DNA of 48,762 bases from Acidobacteriota bacterium (GCA_003223115.1 QHXW01000209.1:1-48762), one strand, 5' to 3'; shown: positions 34,927 through 42,970, counted from the first letter of the stretch. Made by a program: numbers and translations. Notes: generated by a model not told the origin, from the letters alone.

Positions 34927-36339
34927 TCAGTGTGCTCCTTTGCCGGTGAGAACTCGCGGAATGGTCAGCAGCAGGATTTTCCAATCGAGGCCAAGCGACC
35001 AGGTGTCGATGTATTGCATGTCCATCTTCATCCACTCTTCGAAATCCACATTGTCGCGGCCTGCCAGCGCCCAGAGACAGGTCAGCCCGGGCCGCATGCG
35101 CAGCCTTCTTCGCTGCCAGCGCTTATATTGTTCCACCTCGTGCGGCACCGCCGGGCGCGGGCCCACCAGCGACATGTCGCCTTTCAGAACGTTCCACAGT
35201 TGCGGCCACTCATCGATGGAGAATTTCCGTAGAAAACGCCCGATGAAGGTCAACCGAGGGTCGTCCGGAATTTTCATGGCCGTCGAGCGTGTGCTCATGT
35301 GCTGAACGGTGGCTCGCATCGCCTCGGCATTCTCACACATGGAGCGAAATTTATAGAACACGAACTGGCGGCCGTTCAGCCCGCAGCGCAACTGCTTGAA
35401 GACCGCCGGACCGCGCGATGTCGATTTGATGGCCAGCGCGACCAGCAGCATAAACGGTGACAGCACGATCAGCGCTGCCGCTGCTAATGCAAGATCAATG
35501 GCGCGTTTGGCGAGAAGCCGGATCTCATCGTGCGGCGCCGCGGAAAACGTCAGCAGCGGCGTGAATGCCAGACGCTCCAGGTACATGTCGCTGTTTACGT
35601 GCGGAAAAAAGTCGACAGCAATGCGCGTCCGCACGCCTTCTTCGTCACACAGCAAGAATACTTCTTCGAGGTCGCTGAGTCTGGCGCTGTCCACCGCGAA
35701 AATGATTTCATCGATGACATGCTGCCGCAGCAGCGTCGTAATCTGCGCCAGCGGATATATGGGATACGCTCGTGAAAGAGTCATTTCACTCTCGATGGCC
35801 GGCTCGTCGGCAATGAACCCCACCAGCCGGATGCCATATTGAGCCGAGCGCTCCAGAGCCTCACCCAGCCGGTGCGCGCGCGCGCCCAGACCCACCAGCA
35901 TGACATAGTGCAGCGCGCCGAATTCCCGCCGGATGACGCCTACCAGGCGGCCCGCCGTGAGTCTGAAAACGAAAAGGAAGATCCAACTATAGGATGCGAA
36001 TAGCGCCAGGAACGGGCGGCTGAGATCCAAGCGCAACAGGTATTGGAAAATGACCAGGCAGATGCTTCCATACGCACACTGGCGGAACGAGTCTCCCAGA
36101 ATAATGCGCGGATCGCCCGAGTTCAGCTTGTCGTAGACGCCCAGCCACAGCCCGATAATCACCCAGGCGGCCAGCGCGAAACCCAGAATGAGAGCCTTGA
36201 TGGGAACGACGATGAAGAACGTGTGTTCGAGGTGCATCAGCGCGCGCGTCTGGTATGCTGCCTCGAACGCCAATGCCGTGAGCAGCATGTCGGAAAGCGC
36301 GAACAGAACACGAGCCTTCCGGTGCTGGCGACTGAACAT
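34927..36339 (-). CDS. WbaP-type polyprenyl-phosphate sugar phosphotransferase
   Basis: I start at the ATG at 36339, since the upstream extension to 36414 has no conserved residues. The roughly 470-residue protein starts an oligosaccharide by moving a sugar phosphate onto undecaprenyl phosphate. It has four N-terminal helices, a CoA-binding-like domain (about 120-250, with MLVGLGARAHRLGEAL), a single re-entrant helix (LAKRAIDLALAAAALIVLSPFM, about 280-302) and the catalytic C-terminal domain with FKQLRCGLNGRQFVFYKFRSM and GDMSLVGPRPAVPHEVEQY. The full set is typical of WbaP/EPS polyprenyl glycosylphosphotransferases. It may start the glycan built by the cluster at 6-17 kb. Confidence 0.9.
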   Translation of the reverse strand: MFSRQHRKARVLFALSDMLLTALAFEAAYQTRALMHLEHTFFIVVPIKALILGFALAAWVIIGLWLGVYDKLNSGDPRIILGDSFRQCAYGSICLVIFQYLLRLDLSRPFLALFASYSWIFLFVFRLTAGRLVGVIRREFGALHYVMLVGLGARAHRLGEALERSAQYGIRLVGFIADEPAIESEMTLSRAYPIYPLAQITTLLRQHVIDEIIFAVDSARLSDLEEVFLLCDEEGVRTRIAVDFFPHVNSDMYLERLAFTPLLTFSAAPHDEIRLLAKRAIDLALAAAALIVLSPFMLLVALAIKSTSRGPAVFKQLRCGLNGRQFVFYKFRSMCENAEAMRATVQHMSTRSTAMKIPDDPRLTFIGRFLRKFSIDEWPQLWNVLKGDMSLVGPRPAVPHEVEQYKRWQRRRLRMRPGLTCLWALAGRDNVDFEEWMKMDMQYIDTWSLGLDWKILLLTIPRVLTGKGAH

Positions 36340-36506
36340 CCCGAGACAGAATAACACGCCGGAGTGGTGGTTACGGCTGCTGGCGGTGGCCCGGCACACA
36401 AGCGTGAGGCGCATCGCGCGAGCTGATTTGAAGCCGTGATGCTAGAATGTTGTTGTTGTCTTCGGTGTAAACTCCCGCGATAATCAGTGCATCAGGCAAA
36501 CAGATC

Positions 36507-36582
36507 GGGCGCGTAGCTCAATTGGCAGAGCAAGTGACTCTTAATCACTAGGTTGTAGGTTCGATTCCTACCGCGCTCACCA
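36507..36582 (+). tRNA. tRNA-Lys(CTT)
   Basis: The 76-base gene folds as a standard cloverleaf: acceptor GGGCGCG/CGCGCTC (one G-T pair), D stem GCTC/GAGC, anticodon stem AGTGA/TCACT with loop CTCTTAA (anticodon CTT, lysine), T stem GTAGG/CCTAC with loop TTCGATT, and an encoded CCA end. The 3' half is repeated downstream at 40476-40527 and, more worn, at 41860-41892, which suggests integration events at this gene. Confidence 0.96.
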
Positions 36583-36887
36583 TAATTAAATTAAAGCACT
36601 TGTATGAAATTCCCATAGTGATCTTAAGTCACTACGTCATGACTTCCTCACGTCTGTAATGACCAGAATCTAAATTGCTTAATACTGGACATAACTACGT
36701 CGTACCCATGAGGTACACAAAACTGCCCGGTCTTGGTCAATCCAAGAGTGGACAAGGCCATCGCCGACACCCCGGCGATCAGCGGATTCCGTGGCGAGAA
36801 TCGGCCGAGCGCCGCCTTCGCGTCCATAGCCCCAGTGCCTGCGTGGCGGAACGCTGCCATCGGGTTTTACTCGATTTTTGGTACAAT

Positions 36888-36903
36888 TCCGAGTATAATC
36901 GGA
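36888..36903 (+). promoter_or_regulatory. Promoter -10 with overlapping palindrome for the toxin-antitoxin operon
   Basis: A perfect TATAAT (36894-36899) lies 22 bases before the antitoxin start. It sits inside the inverted repeat TCCGA-gtataa-TCGGA (36888-36903), which looks like an operator for autoregulation, as is usual for ribbon-helix-helix antitoxins. No good -35 hexamer is visible. Confidence 0.5.
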
Positions 36904-36921
36904 GTGAGTATTGGGACAGGC

Positions 36922-37326
36922 ATGGCTTTGAAGCACAGAAAGAAGCAATTCGATCCTCCAGCGGACGCTCGGCCGCGAAAGACCAAATTCCAGGCAGACC
37001 TTGCGCCGGCAGAAGATCGCACTGTGCGTCTGCTCAAGCAAGAATTACAGCTCACCAGCAACACGGACTTTTTGTCCGATGCTTTGGCTCTGTTTCGATG
37101 GGCGGTGTCGGAACGGAAACTGGGACACCGAATTGTCAGCGAGAGCGCGAGCGGGGAACGCAAGATTCTCGTCTTTCCTCGGTTAGAACGAGTGGCTCCT
37201 GATCTCGTCCTGCCACGCGTCGAAATCAAATGGACGGAGCGCGAACTGGCGAGTCTCGCCGAACTCGCGTCGGCGACCGAAGCGAATCCCCCGACAGAGG
37301 CCCTGATTCGTGCCCTGAGAGATTGA
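36922..37326 (+). CDS. Antitoxin of a GNAT toxin-antitoxin pair (RHH-like)
   Basis: The 134-residue protein has a short basic N-terminus (MALKHRKKQF) and then KFQADLAPAEDRTVRLLKQELQLTSNTDFLSDALALFRWAVSERKLGHRIVSES (about 22-75), which fits a ribbon-helix-helix DNA-binding fold: a strand followed by two helices. The C-terminal half would wrap the toxin. I start at the ATG at 36922, which follows GGGACAGG; a longer frame upstream covers the promoter. The stop overlaps the toxin start by one base (TGATG). It is longer than most DUF1778 (TacA) antitoxins, so it may be a different subtype. Confidence 0.72.
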   Translation: MALKHRKKQFDPPADARPRKTKFQADLAPAEDRTVRLLKQELQLTSNTDFLSDALALFRWAVSERKLGHRIVSESASGERKILVFPRLERVAPDLVLPRVEIKWTERELASLAELASATEANPPTEALIRALRD

Positions 37327-37844
37327 TGGCCATTGTTATTCGCCGCCTCGAAGAGCGCGATGAGGTGGCGAATTTCGATTGCGGCGATGAGCCCCTTAAC
37401 AATTACCTCAGGCGACACGCATGGAGTAATCAGGAGAAGAGTTCGATCGGCGTAAGCTTCGTGGCTGTCGATGAGGGTGCTCCACGAGCGGTGCTCGGCT
37501 ACTTTACCCTGGCGATGGCAAGCGTGCCACGCGATTCATTCCCGAAGAAATATGTCCGCGGGCTGCCGCCGTACGATTTGCCGCTGATACTGCTGGCACG
37601 TCTCGCGGTGGATCGGCGATTTGCAGGCCGTGGACTCGGACACGCACTGATTTCAGAAGCATTCCACATCAGCCTGCGCGCAGCCGACGAGGTCGGTTGC
37701 CGGTGTATTATCAGAGACGCATACCGGGAGCGCATGAGTTGGTACGCGCGCTATGGTTTCGTACCCATCGAGGGTGCTGCCGAGAGTGGACCACAGAGGA
37801 TGTTCCTGGACCTGCGGACTCTCCGTGCGGCTCTCCGCCATTGA
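37326..37844 (+). CDS. GNAT-family acetyltransferase toxin (TacT/AtaT-like)
   Basis: The 172-residue protein has a GNAT fold. The acetyl-CoA loop is RLAVDRRFAGRGLGHALI (about 96-113), with the R-x-x-G-x-G pattern, and the C-terminal YARYGFVPI (about 139-147) has the tyrosine used as general acid. The opening IRRLEERDEVANFDCGDEPLNNYLRRHAW and the VLGYFTLAMASV strand match toxins that acetylate charged tRNA and stop translation. It overlaps the antitoxin stop by one base. It lies in the tRNA-Lys-bounded interval. A non-toxic acetyltransferase is possible but less likely. Confidence 0.82.
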   Translation: MAIVIRRLEERDEVANFDCGDEPLNNYLRRHAWSNQEKSSIGVSFVAVDEGAPRAVLGYFTLAMASVPRDSFPKKYVRGLPPYDLPLILLARLAVDRRFAGRGLGHALISEAFHISLRAADEVGCRCIIRDAYRERMSWYARYGFVPIEGAAESGPQRMFLDLRTLRAALRH

Positions 37845-37847
37845 CGG

Positions 37848-38114
37848 GTGCCCAGCGGCATGCTTTATGCGGATATGGTGGACGGGTTGGATTTTCGGCA
37901 GGGTTCGTGCACAGTATCTCGCGTACGGCCACCCATTTTGTTGATTCACGGTCTTAACGACTCCCGCACGCCCCCCTCTCAATCGCAGAAACTGGCCGCT
38001 GCCAATCCTCGGAATGTGCTCTGTCTTGTGCCGAACGCCAACCACACAGGTGCGCTGGCTGCCGCGCCGGATGAGGTCCGCCGCCGGGTATCGAGTTGGT
38101 CTGCCAGGTACTGA
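37848..38114 (+). pseudogene. C-terminal remnant of an alpha/beta hydrolase
   Basis: The frame ends with VRPPILLIHGLNDSRTPPSQSQKLAAANPRNVLCLVPNANHTGALAAAP, the C-terminal part of an alpha/beta hydrolase with the catalytic acid in GLNDSRTPP and the histidine in NANHTGA. The nucleophile elbow and first half are missing, so it cannot act. A partly readable YADMVDGLDFRQGS before it is the preceding segment. It follows the toxin gene by three bases. Confidence 0.75.
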
Positions 38115-38871
38115 TCGATGAAGCTGTCTGTTGCAAGAGCATTCCGCTCGATGAGAATGTCGGCTGATTGGAACGGAGGTCTGACAAGAACGTCGGACAT
38201 CGAATCCCCCCGCGCATCTAGCTAATAGCTCCCTCGAAAATAAAATGCTGAAGCGCTGGAAGGGCTTGGGTTAATGGCCAGGGGCATAGATGGCACTGCG
38301 CGCAAGCCTGCGGGCACACCACTCCCCTCCCACAATCAGTTCCCAATGCCGGCTCAAGCTCTGTCCATCTACTCCCGGCGCGCCCTTGTTGGCTCGCGCC
38401 ATCCTCGAGTAGGGTTGAGCGTGATCGTCAACGGATCTCCGTATACCCACCAGCGGCGCAAGCGAAAGTCTGGAAATTCCAGTCACGCCTCTCTGGGTGA
38501 TGGCCACCGAGACGCTAACATCAGCTCTGTTAGCATATCGCGATCTGGCACCCATTTTCATGATTCGTGCTGTCGTCAAGACATGGAAAACTAGCTTAGC
38601 TAAGCTAGGCGAGTAGCTTCACGGAGAAGGAGGCAATGAACTCTCAGCTTGCATGCCAGTCGAAACAAACGTTGGATTGATGGTGTCCAAACTCAATGAA
38701 TGTACGTCAACTCGATCCTGGCAACGTTCATCTTTCAGGGCAGATGGATGGACGGTAAATACCTGCTCAATGTGCCTGGGAGCCCGTAGAATTGTCGCGA
38801 GGATGGAATTCAATGTGTCCTCCTAGAAGCCTAGAACGCTCACTCTTTCAGCGGTCAGCCTTTTCGTTTTT
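38115..38871. other. Stretch without an intact gene, with scraps of mobile DNA
   Basis: No intact gene is seen. On the minus strand near 38350-38402 a frame reads MARANKGAPGVDGQSL, which is the start motif of a group II intron reverse transcriptase domain; the rest of the protein is not found. The palindrome at 38591 is listed separately. The short frames elsewhere have no domains. The stretch is part of the tRNA-bounded island and looks like debris. Confidence 0.45.
38591..38608. repeat. 18-bp perfect palindrome, copy 2
   Basis: This is the second copy of CTAGCTTAGCTAAGCTAG, 9.3 kb from the first at 29288. The match extends to 22 bases when the first copy is read on the opposite strand, so the pair is inverted. 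Confidence 0.75.
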
Positions 38872-39501
38872 ATGCTCGCTACGGCTGTCTCGGGGCTTTC
38901 ACAGGAAAATTGCATGATTGCTGATTGTACTCTCCCGTCTGTTTTCTGCGAGCGATTGAAGCCCGGTATGGCCGTCTTCATCGGGAAGGAAGTCCCGGCG
39001 ACGAGGTGGAATTGTGTCGACGGTAGCCTTGTCACCTTTGCGGTTCAAGAGGCACTCTGCGTGCACAAAGGAACGCAAATCGTAAGAGTCCGGTTCATAG
39101 ATGGATACCAAACATCGCGTGAGCGACCCTTTCTTGCCGTGACCCCTCAAAGAATGGAATGTACGTTCACGACGATTGTGGTGCCGGCTTGATGCTTCCT
39201 GAACACCACGCCTGGGTGCGTGAATTTCGACATAGCCTCAGTGATCTGAGACTCCAGCAGTTCTGCCTATCCAGGTAGTAGCGTTGCACAGTTATGTCGC
39301 CCTCCCCAACACTCGAGAGCAGATAACGGGAACGGGCAAACATTCAGCGGAGCAACTGATGATTCCGGGGACATCAACATACTCGCGGTTCCTGCGGGCA
39401 ACTACCATTTAGCCGCATCGAAAACAAACTTCACGCTCCCGGAAGGCCAGCGACAAGTCTCGATCTTGCCCGGTTCCTGTTCGCGATTGAGGATTGGGTA
39501 A
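38872..39501 (+). pseudogene. Secreted protein with NTR-like and carboxypeptidase-regulatory-like domains, broken
   Basis: The first part (38872-39192, 106 residues) opens with a hydrophobic segment and reads LPSVFCERLKPGMAVFIGKEVP and TFAVQEALCVHKGTQIVRVRF, which looks like a netrin-like secreted domain. After a stop, HSYVALPNTREQITGT appears in another frame, and then NGQTFSGATDDSGDINILAVPAGNYHLAASKTNFTLPEGQ in the first frame, typical of a CarboxypepD_reg-like fold, ending at a TAA at 39501. Hydrophobic codons upstream of 38872 suggest that the original signal peptide began earlier and lost its start. The domain names come from pattern recognition and are tentative. Confidence 0.6.
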
Positions 39502-39605
39502 TCCGGTTCGGAAAGTGCGCTGGTTCCACTTGATCAGCTGGTCAATCGAGCCGGATGCCCAAGATTATCCGGACGACTCTCAGGATAAGCGCAAAATCCG
39601 CGAGG

Positions 39606-40147
39606 CGGTATTTCGTCGGAGCGAACCGCGTTACTGTGGGCCGTGCACAAGCGGGCAGCCAGGCACAAGTGCAGCTCGCCGCCAGCTACTACGTCCTAGG
39701 ACTAGGGGAAACCGGTTTCGCCTGAGGGCAGCCAGCTACACCTCCGCGTGTCTTTCGACAAGACCGCCCTGCAAACAGGCGACGCGGTCAGTTGTACGGT
39801 CGAAACGGAACGCGTCGGCTTCCACGGCTACGGCATGATGCTCGCTGAAATCGGATTGCCGCCCGGCGCCGAGGTGGAACGACAATCCCTGGACGCCGCA
39901 ATGACTGCATCAGGCTATGCACTCGGTAGTTACGACATCTTGCCCGACCGCGTCGTGGCATAACGTCTGGCCGACCGCCGGAGGCACCAAGTTCAAATTC
40001 CGGTTCCGGCCGCGGTTCGCAATCCACGCTAAGAGCGCTCCATCGTTGCTCTACGATTACTACAACCCTGACGCGAACGTCGTCGTCGCCCCGGTGAACT
40101 TCAACGTTCAGTCTGCAGCTCGCGAAGCGACTTCTGCCGGCAACTGA
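39606..40147 (+). pseudogene. C-terminal remnant of an alpha-2-macroglobulin family protein
   Basis: Three frames spell the C-terminal end of a bacterial alpha-2-macroglobulin-like protein. They are RYFVGANRVTVGRAQAGSQAQ and LAASYYVLGLGETGFA (39606-39725, then a stop), SFDKTALQTGDAVSCTVETERVGFHGYGMMLAEIGLPPGAEV to YDILPDRVV (39748-39960), and VWPTAGGTKFKFRFRPRF and SAPSLLYDYYNPDANVVVAPVNF (about 39965-40110). The thioester and bait regions are missing. These periplasmic or surface proteins trap proteases. The fragment is the end of a gene whose front has been lost in the island. Confidence 0.75.
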
Positions 40148-40475
40148 TCACGCGCCGGCCACAGACGTTGCGTCCTGCGGCCGGGTCCAGGTGAACTCAG
40201 AACCGCCCGCGAAATCGCATAGCAAGGCCGGAGCCCGCACGTCGCAAGGCAAATCGTTTGCGAAGCAATATTCTTAGGGGCGGCCCCGCGCGAACATCGT
40301 TTGAAAAAGGCCATCCAAAAACCAACGGCTAAAGGCTCCAGCGGCAGCAACAACGAGATCGTCAGCCGAGTGGGAGTACACAACAAGGTTTACAACAACC
40401 GCCCACCACCCCTCAATCCGCCTCCATAGACCCTGCTAGGCCAATGTGAAATCAACAGCATACGCCTGACTTTGT
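40148..40475. other. Non-coding end of the island
   Basis: No gene is supported. A minus-strand frame covers part of it but has no domain. Confidence 0.4.
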
Positions 40476-40527
40476 TGACTCTTAATCACTAGCTAGGTTG
40501 TAGGTTCGATTCCTACCGCGCTCACCA
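40476..40527 (+). repeat. Direct repeat of the tRNA-Lys 3' half (attachment-site-like)
   Basis: These 52 bases match positions 36535-36582 of tRNA-Lys from the anticodon stem to CCA, except for a four-base insertion, CTAG, which duplicates the CTAG of the variable region. The 5' half of a tRNA is absent. This is the arrangement left when an element integrates into a tRNA 3' end, with this as the distal attachment site. Confidence 0.85.
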
Positions 40528-40682
40528 GATTATTTTCCAGGCCCCACGGCGCTAGACTTTCCTTACGAACGAATCCGGGCCGGCAATCAGCCATTGGAAA
40601 CGCTAATCCCGGCGTCGGACAGTGTGTTCGTGATAATCGCCATCCGATTCAGCAAATCGCTCGTAAGAAATAATTGAGGCGT

Positions 40683-41045
40683 TCACGTCACGGGGAGAAA
40701 GATTCGCCAGACTCCGTAGATGGCAAATGCAGCGATCCCACACGTCCATACGCGGCGTCTCATGGGTCCGTCATTCCAGAACAATCCAGCGACCATCGCG
40801 AACGCCAGCGGGCCCAGAGCATTGAAACCGAGCGCTTCGCTCCAGTGACCCTTCGCCAGAGCGAACATTGCGCGGGTAAGACCGCAGAGTGGGCAGGGAC
40901 GCCCTGTGAGCCAGTGGAATCCGCAAAGCTGGAACGCAGGCTTCGGAGGCTCGAAATACCATAGAGACGCCAGCAGCGACACACCCGCCGCCACACGGAG
41001 CATGATCTTGGTCAGCCATTCTGTTGCCCCAGTCATCCCAGTCAT
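40683..41045 (-). CDS. DUF2752 membrane protein
   Basis: The roughly 120-residue protein has three helices and the DUF2752 signature CPLCGLTRAMFALAKGHW (about 50-67), with two cysteines in a C-x-x-C that may be at the membrane surface. Its function is unknown. I start at the ATG at 41045, overlapping the previous stop by one base (TGATG); the longer frame upstream lies inside the neighbouring gene. DUF2752 proteins often sit beside zinc-ribbon membrane proteins, as here. Confidence 0.82.
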   Translation of the reverse strand: MTGMTGATEWLTKIMLRVAAGVSLLASLWYFEPPKPAFQLCGFHWLTGRPCPLCGLTRAMFALAKGHWSEALGFNALGPLAFAMVAGLFWNDGPMRRRVWTCGIAAFAIYGVWRIFLPVT

Positions 41046-41740
41046 CAAATGATTTCTACGGTGGTTGGCTCGAAGCCGATGATCTCTTTGTACGCGACAG
41101 TGATCGCGGCGAACGTGACCGGCATCGTCACCAGCAGCCCGACAATACAACACAGCAGGCCGAGCAGGTTCACCCCAGCCACCGCCAGCAGGAATATTGT
41201 GAAGCCAAAGTAATCATTCTTCACGACCGCGTGGCTCGCTTGCATCGCAGGCCAGAAGTCCATGCGCTTGTCCACGATGAACAGGTACGTGAACTTGTAC
41301 ATCGCAGCCAGGACTAGGCCGGGAATGATGCAAAGCAGCGTTCCACCGAAGACAAACAGCGAGATGAGCAGCGACGCCACCAGGGTGGGCACGAAATAAT
41401 TGAAGCCCTTGAAGAGGTCGGCTAACTCAGCCGGGCGGTTCAGCGTCTTCTTCATGCAGAAGATGTGGAAGCCGGCGAGGAGCGGGCCTTGCAAAATGAA
41501 CGGCACTGTCCCGTTGAGGACCATAAATACAAAGGCGAGCAGAACGTAGGTGCCCATGTCCGCCTTCACCATTCGCCATCCTTCCCCGATCCAACGGCCG
41601 GTCTGCGATTGCACGCCCACTGGAGGCGTCCAGGCCGCCGCTGGCGCGGTGGCGGACGCAAAGGCTGCGAGAGACTGTCCGCACGCAGGGCAAACCAGCC
41701 CGTCGGAGCTGATTTGGGAACCGCAGTTGGTGCAGAACAT
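41045..41740 (-). CDS. Zinc-ribbon membrane protein
   Basis: I start at the ATG at 41740, giving 231 residues that begin MFCTNCGSQISSDGLVCPACGQ, a double C-x-x-C zinc ribbon. A linker follows, and then a membrane part with about five helices from residue 60 to 220, including TYVLLAFVFMVLNGTVPFILQGPLLAGF and TIFLLAVAGVNLLGLLCCIVGLLVTMPVTFAAITVAY. The pattern resembles DUF975/YckC-like membrane proteins of unknown role. It is translationally coupled to the DUF2752 gene. Confidence 0.82.
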   Translation of the reverse strand: MFCTNCGSQISSDGLVCPACGQSLAAFASATAPAAAWTPPVGVQSQTGRWIGEGWRMVKADMGTYVLLAFVFMVLNGTVPFILQGPLLAGFHIFCMKKTLNRPAELADLFKGFNYFVPTLVASLLISLFVFGGTLLCIIPGLVLAAMYKFTYLFIVDKRMDFWPAMQASHAVVKNDYFGFTIFLLAVAGVNLLGLLCCIVGLLVTMPVTFAAITVAYKEIIGFEPTTVEII

Positions 41741-41859
41741 TTGATCCGGGATCTTCGTTTTTGGGTTCGAGGTAGATGCGAGTATACACCAACCCGCGCA
41801 TCTGCATGGCATGATACGGGAATTGCGATAATCCAGACCAACTTAAATAAGAAGCAGTC

Positions 41860-41892
41860 TTGAAGGTTCGATTTCTTGCCGCGCTCTCCAGA
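41860..41892 (+). repeat. Eroded third copy of the tRNA-Lys 3' end
   Basis: TTGAAGGTTCGATTTCTTG followed by CCGCGCTCTCCAGAT closely matches the T arm, acceptor and CCA of the copy at 40496-40530, with a few substitutions and one inserted base. The match runs past the CCA into GAT, also shared with the second copy. It can be read as an older attachment site. The interval between copies two and three holds the DUF2752 and zinc-ribbon genes. Confidence 0.65.
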
Positions 41893-42198
41893 TCTTTCAT
41901 GCGGTTGCGGATTACCGCAAACAGCCGACGCGGCCGCTACAGGAACTTTCACAGGGACACGTTCCATTTCTTGCTTCACCTTCGCCAACGTGACGCCCGC
42001 GATTGCTTTTCGTTTCGCCGCCATGCGGTGCGAGTGGCGCTCCACTTGCGCTAAGCGCCCGTTGGCCACAGAACCGCAGCCCGAGGCCGAGGTTCACAAC
42101 GAGCCAGCGATCGTGTGCATATCCCCGGTCTGCGTTGACGAAGAACAAGTGCGATGATGCTCCTAATCAGAAATGCCGTCGTCCATCCAGCGCTACTA
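41893..42198. other. Stretch without a convincing gene
   Basis: No gene is supported. A minus-strand frame here reads through RLAQVERHSHRMAAKRK, which resembles text seen near integrase gene ends, but the evidence is too thin to call an integrase remnant. Confidence 0.35.
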
Positions 42199-42428
42199 GT
42201 CGTGTACGAAATGCTAACCGGTCAGCGGCTGTTCGAAGGCGAGTCAGTTACCGACAGCCTGGCAGCGGTGCTGACCAAAGAGCCGGAATGGAATCGGGTT
42301 CCGGTGAAAGCGCAGCAGTTGTTGCGGAGCTGCCTGGAAAAGGACCCAAGTGGCGGCTGCGCGACATCGGCGATGCTTGGCGGCTGCTGGAAGATATTCC
42401 CCTACGGACTGCAGTAATCTCCTTTTAG
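42199..42428 (+). pseudogene. C-terminal kinase-domain remnant of a Ser/Thr protein kinase
   Basis: VVYEMLTGQRLFEGESVTDSLAAVLTKEPEWNRVPVKAQQLLRSCLEKDP (42199-42350) is the C-lobe of a Pkn-type kinase, close to those abundant in Solibacter relatives. After EKDP the frame changes, and WRLRDIGDAWRLLEDIP continues in another frame to a TAG ending at 42428. The ATP site, catalytic loop and everything after the kinase domain are missing. It is a dead fragment. Confidence 0.8.
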
Positions 42429-42550
42429 GCGTAGCTCAAATCTACAGATCAACGGACAACCTGAGTAACGCAAGATATCGTTTGTGGTACCAGTTACGAC
42501 GCACTCACCCTACGGTAGGTTTCAACTTACACCTAAGGAATCTGCTCGTC

Positions 42551-42970
42551 TCAACCTGCTTGCTTAACGCGCATTGTCAGAAAAATGCCAGTAACTTCGC
42601 CGAGAAGTTCGCGAGAGGTAAATGGTTTGCTGATTACTACACAGTCGCTAAAGGGACCGGCCGCCCTCAGGATCTCGGTACCTGGATTTTCTGCGCGGTA
42701 GCCCGTCATAAACAACATCGGCAAGCGGGGTGCGATCTCAGAAACCCGGCACGCCAATTCCAGGCCGCTCATCTCCGGCATATTGATATCCGTCAGCAGC
42801 AGATCGATCCAGTAGTCTCGAGTCTCAAAAAACGCCAGCGCTTGCCGGGCATTGGAGGCGACCAAGACAGTGTAGCCGGCGGTCTCCAATATCAATTTGA
42901 CCAGGTCGAGTACGGCAGATTCATCATCGACCACCAGTATCGTTAGACTCGATCGGAGTATAGGCGACAT
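42551..42970 (-). CDS. CheY-like response regulator receiver protein
   Basis: This 139-residue single-domain receiver has the acidic pair in ILVVDDE (11-17), the phospho-acceptor D61 in LLTDINMPEMSG, a threonine in LFMTGY (about 90-95) and the lysine in ISKPF (about 115-119). There is no output domain, so it works by protein contact or as a phosphorelay step. No histidine kinase is adjacent. The gene is isolated. Confidence 0.88.
   Translation of the reverse strand: MSPILRSSLTILVVDDESAVLDLVKLILETAGYTVLVASNARQALAFFETRDYWIDLLLTDINMPEMSGLELACRVSEIAPRLPMLFMTGYRAENPGTEILRAAGPFSDCVVISKPFTSRELLGEVTGIFLTMRVKQAG

Noticed and set aside
40108-40386. A 92-residue minus-strand frame at the end of the island
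   Set aside because: No domain, and it overlaps the alpha-2-macroglobulin remnant.
41912-42069. Possible integrase remnant on the minus strand next to the third tRNA copy
   Set aside because: The RLAQVERHSHRMAAKRK text is too short, and no catalytic Arg/His/Tyr motifs of a tyrosine recombinase are present.
42420-42550. A second tRNA-like sequence (GGCGTAGCTCAAAT) after the kinase remnant
   Set aside because: It has a D-arm-like word only. No anticodon stem, T arm or acceptor end could be found.
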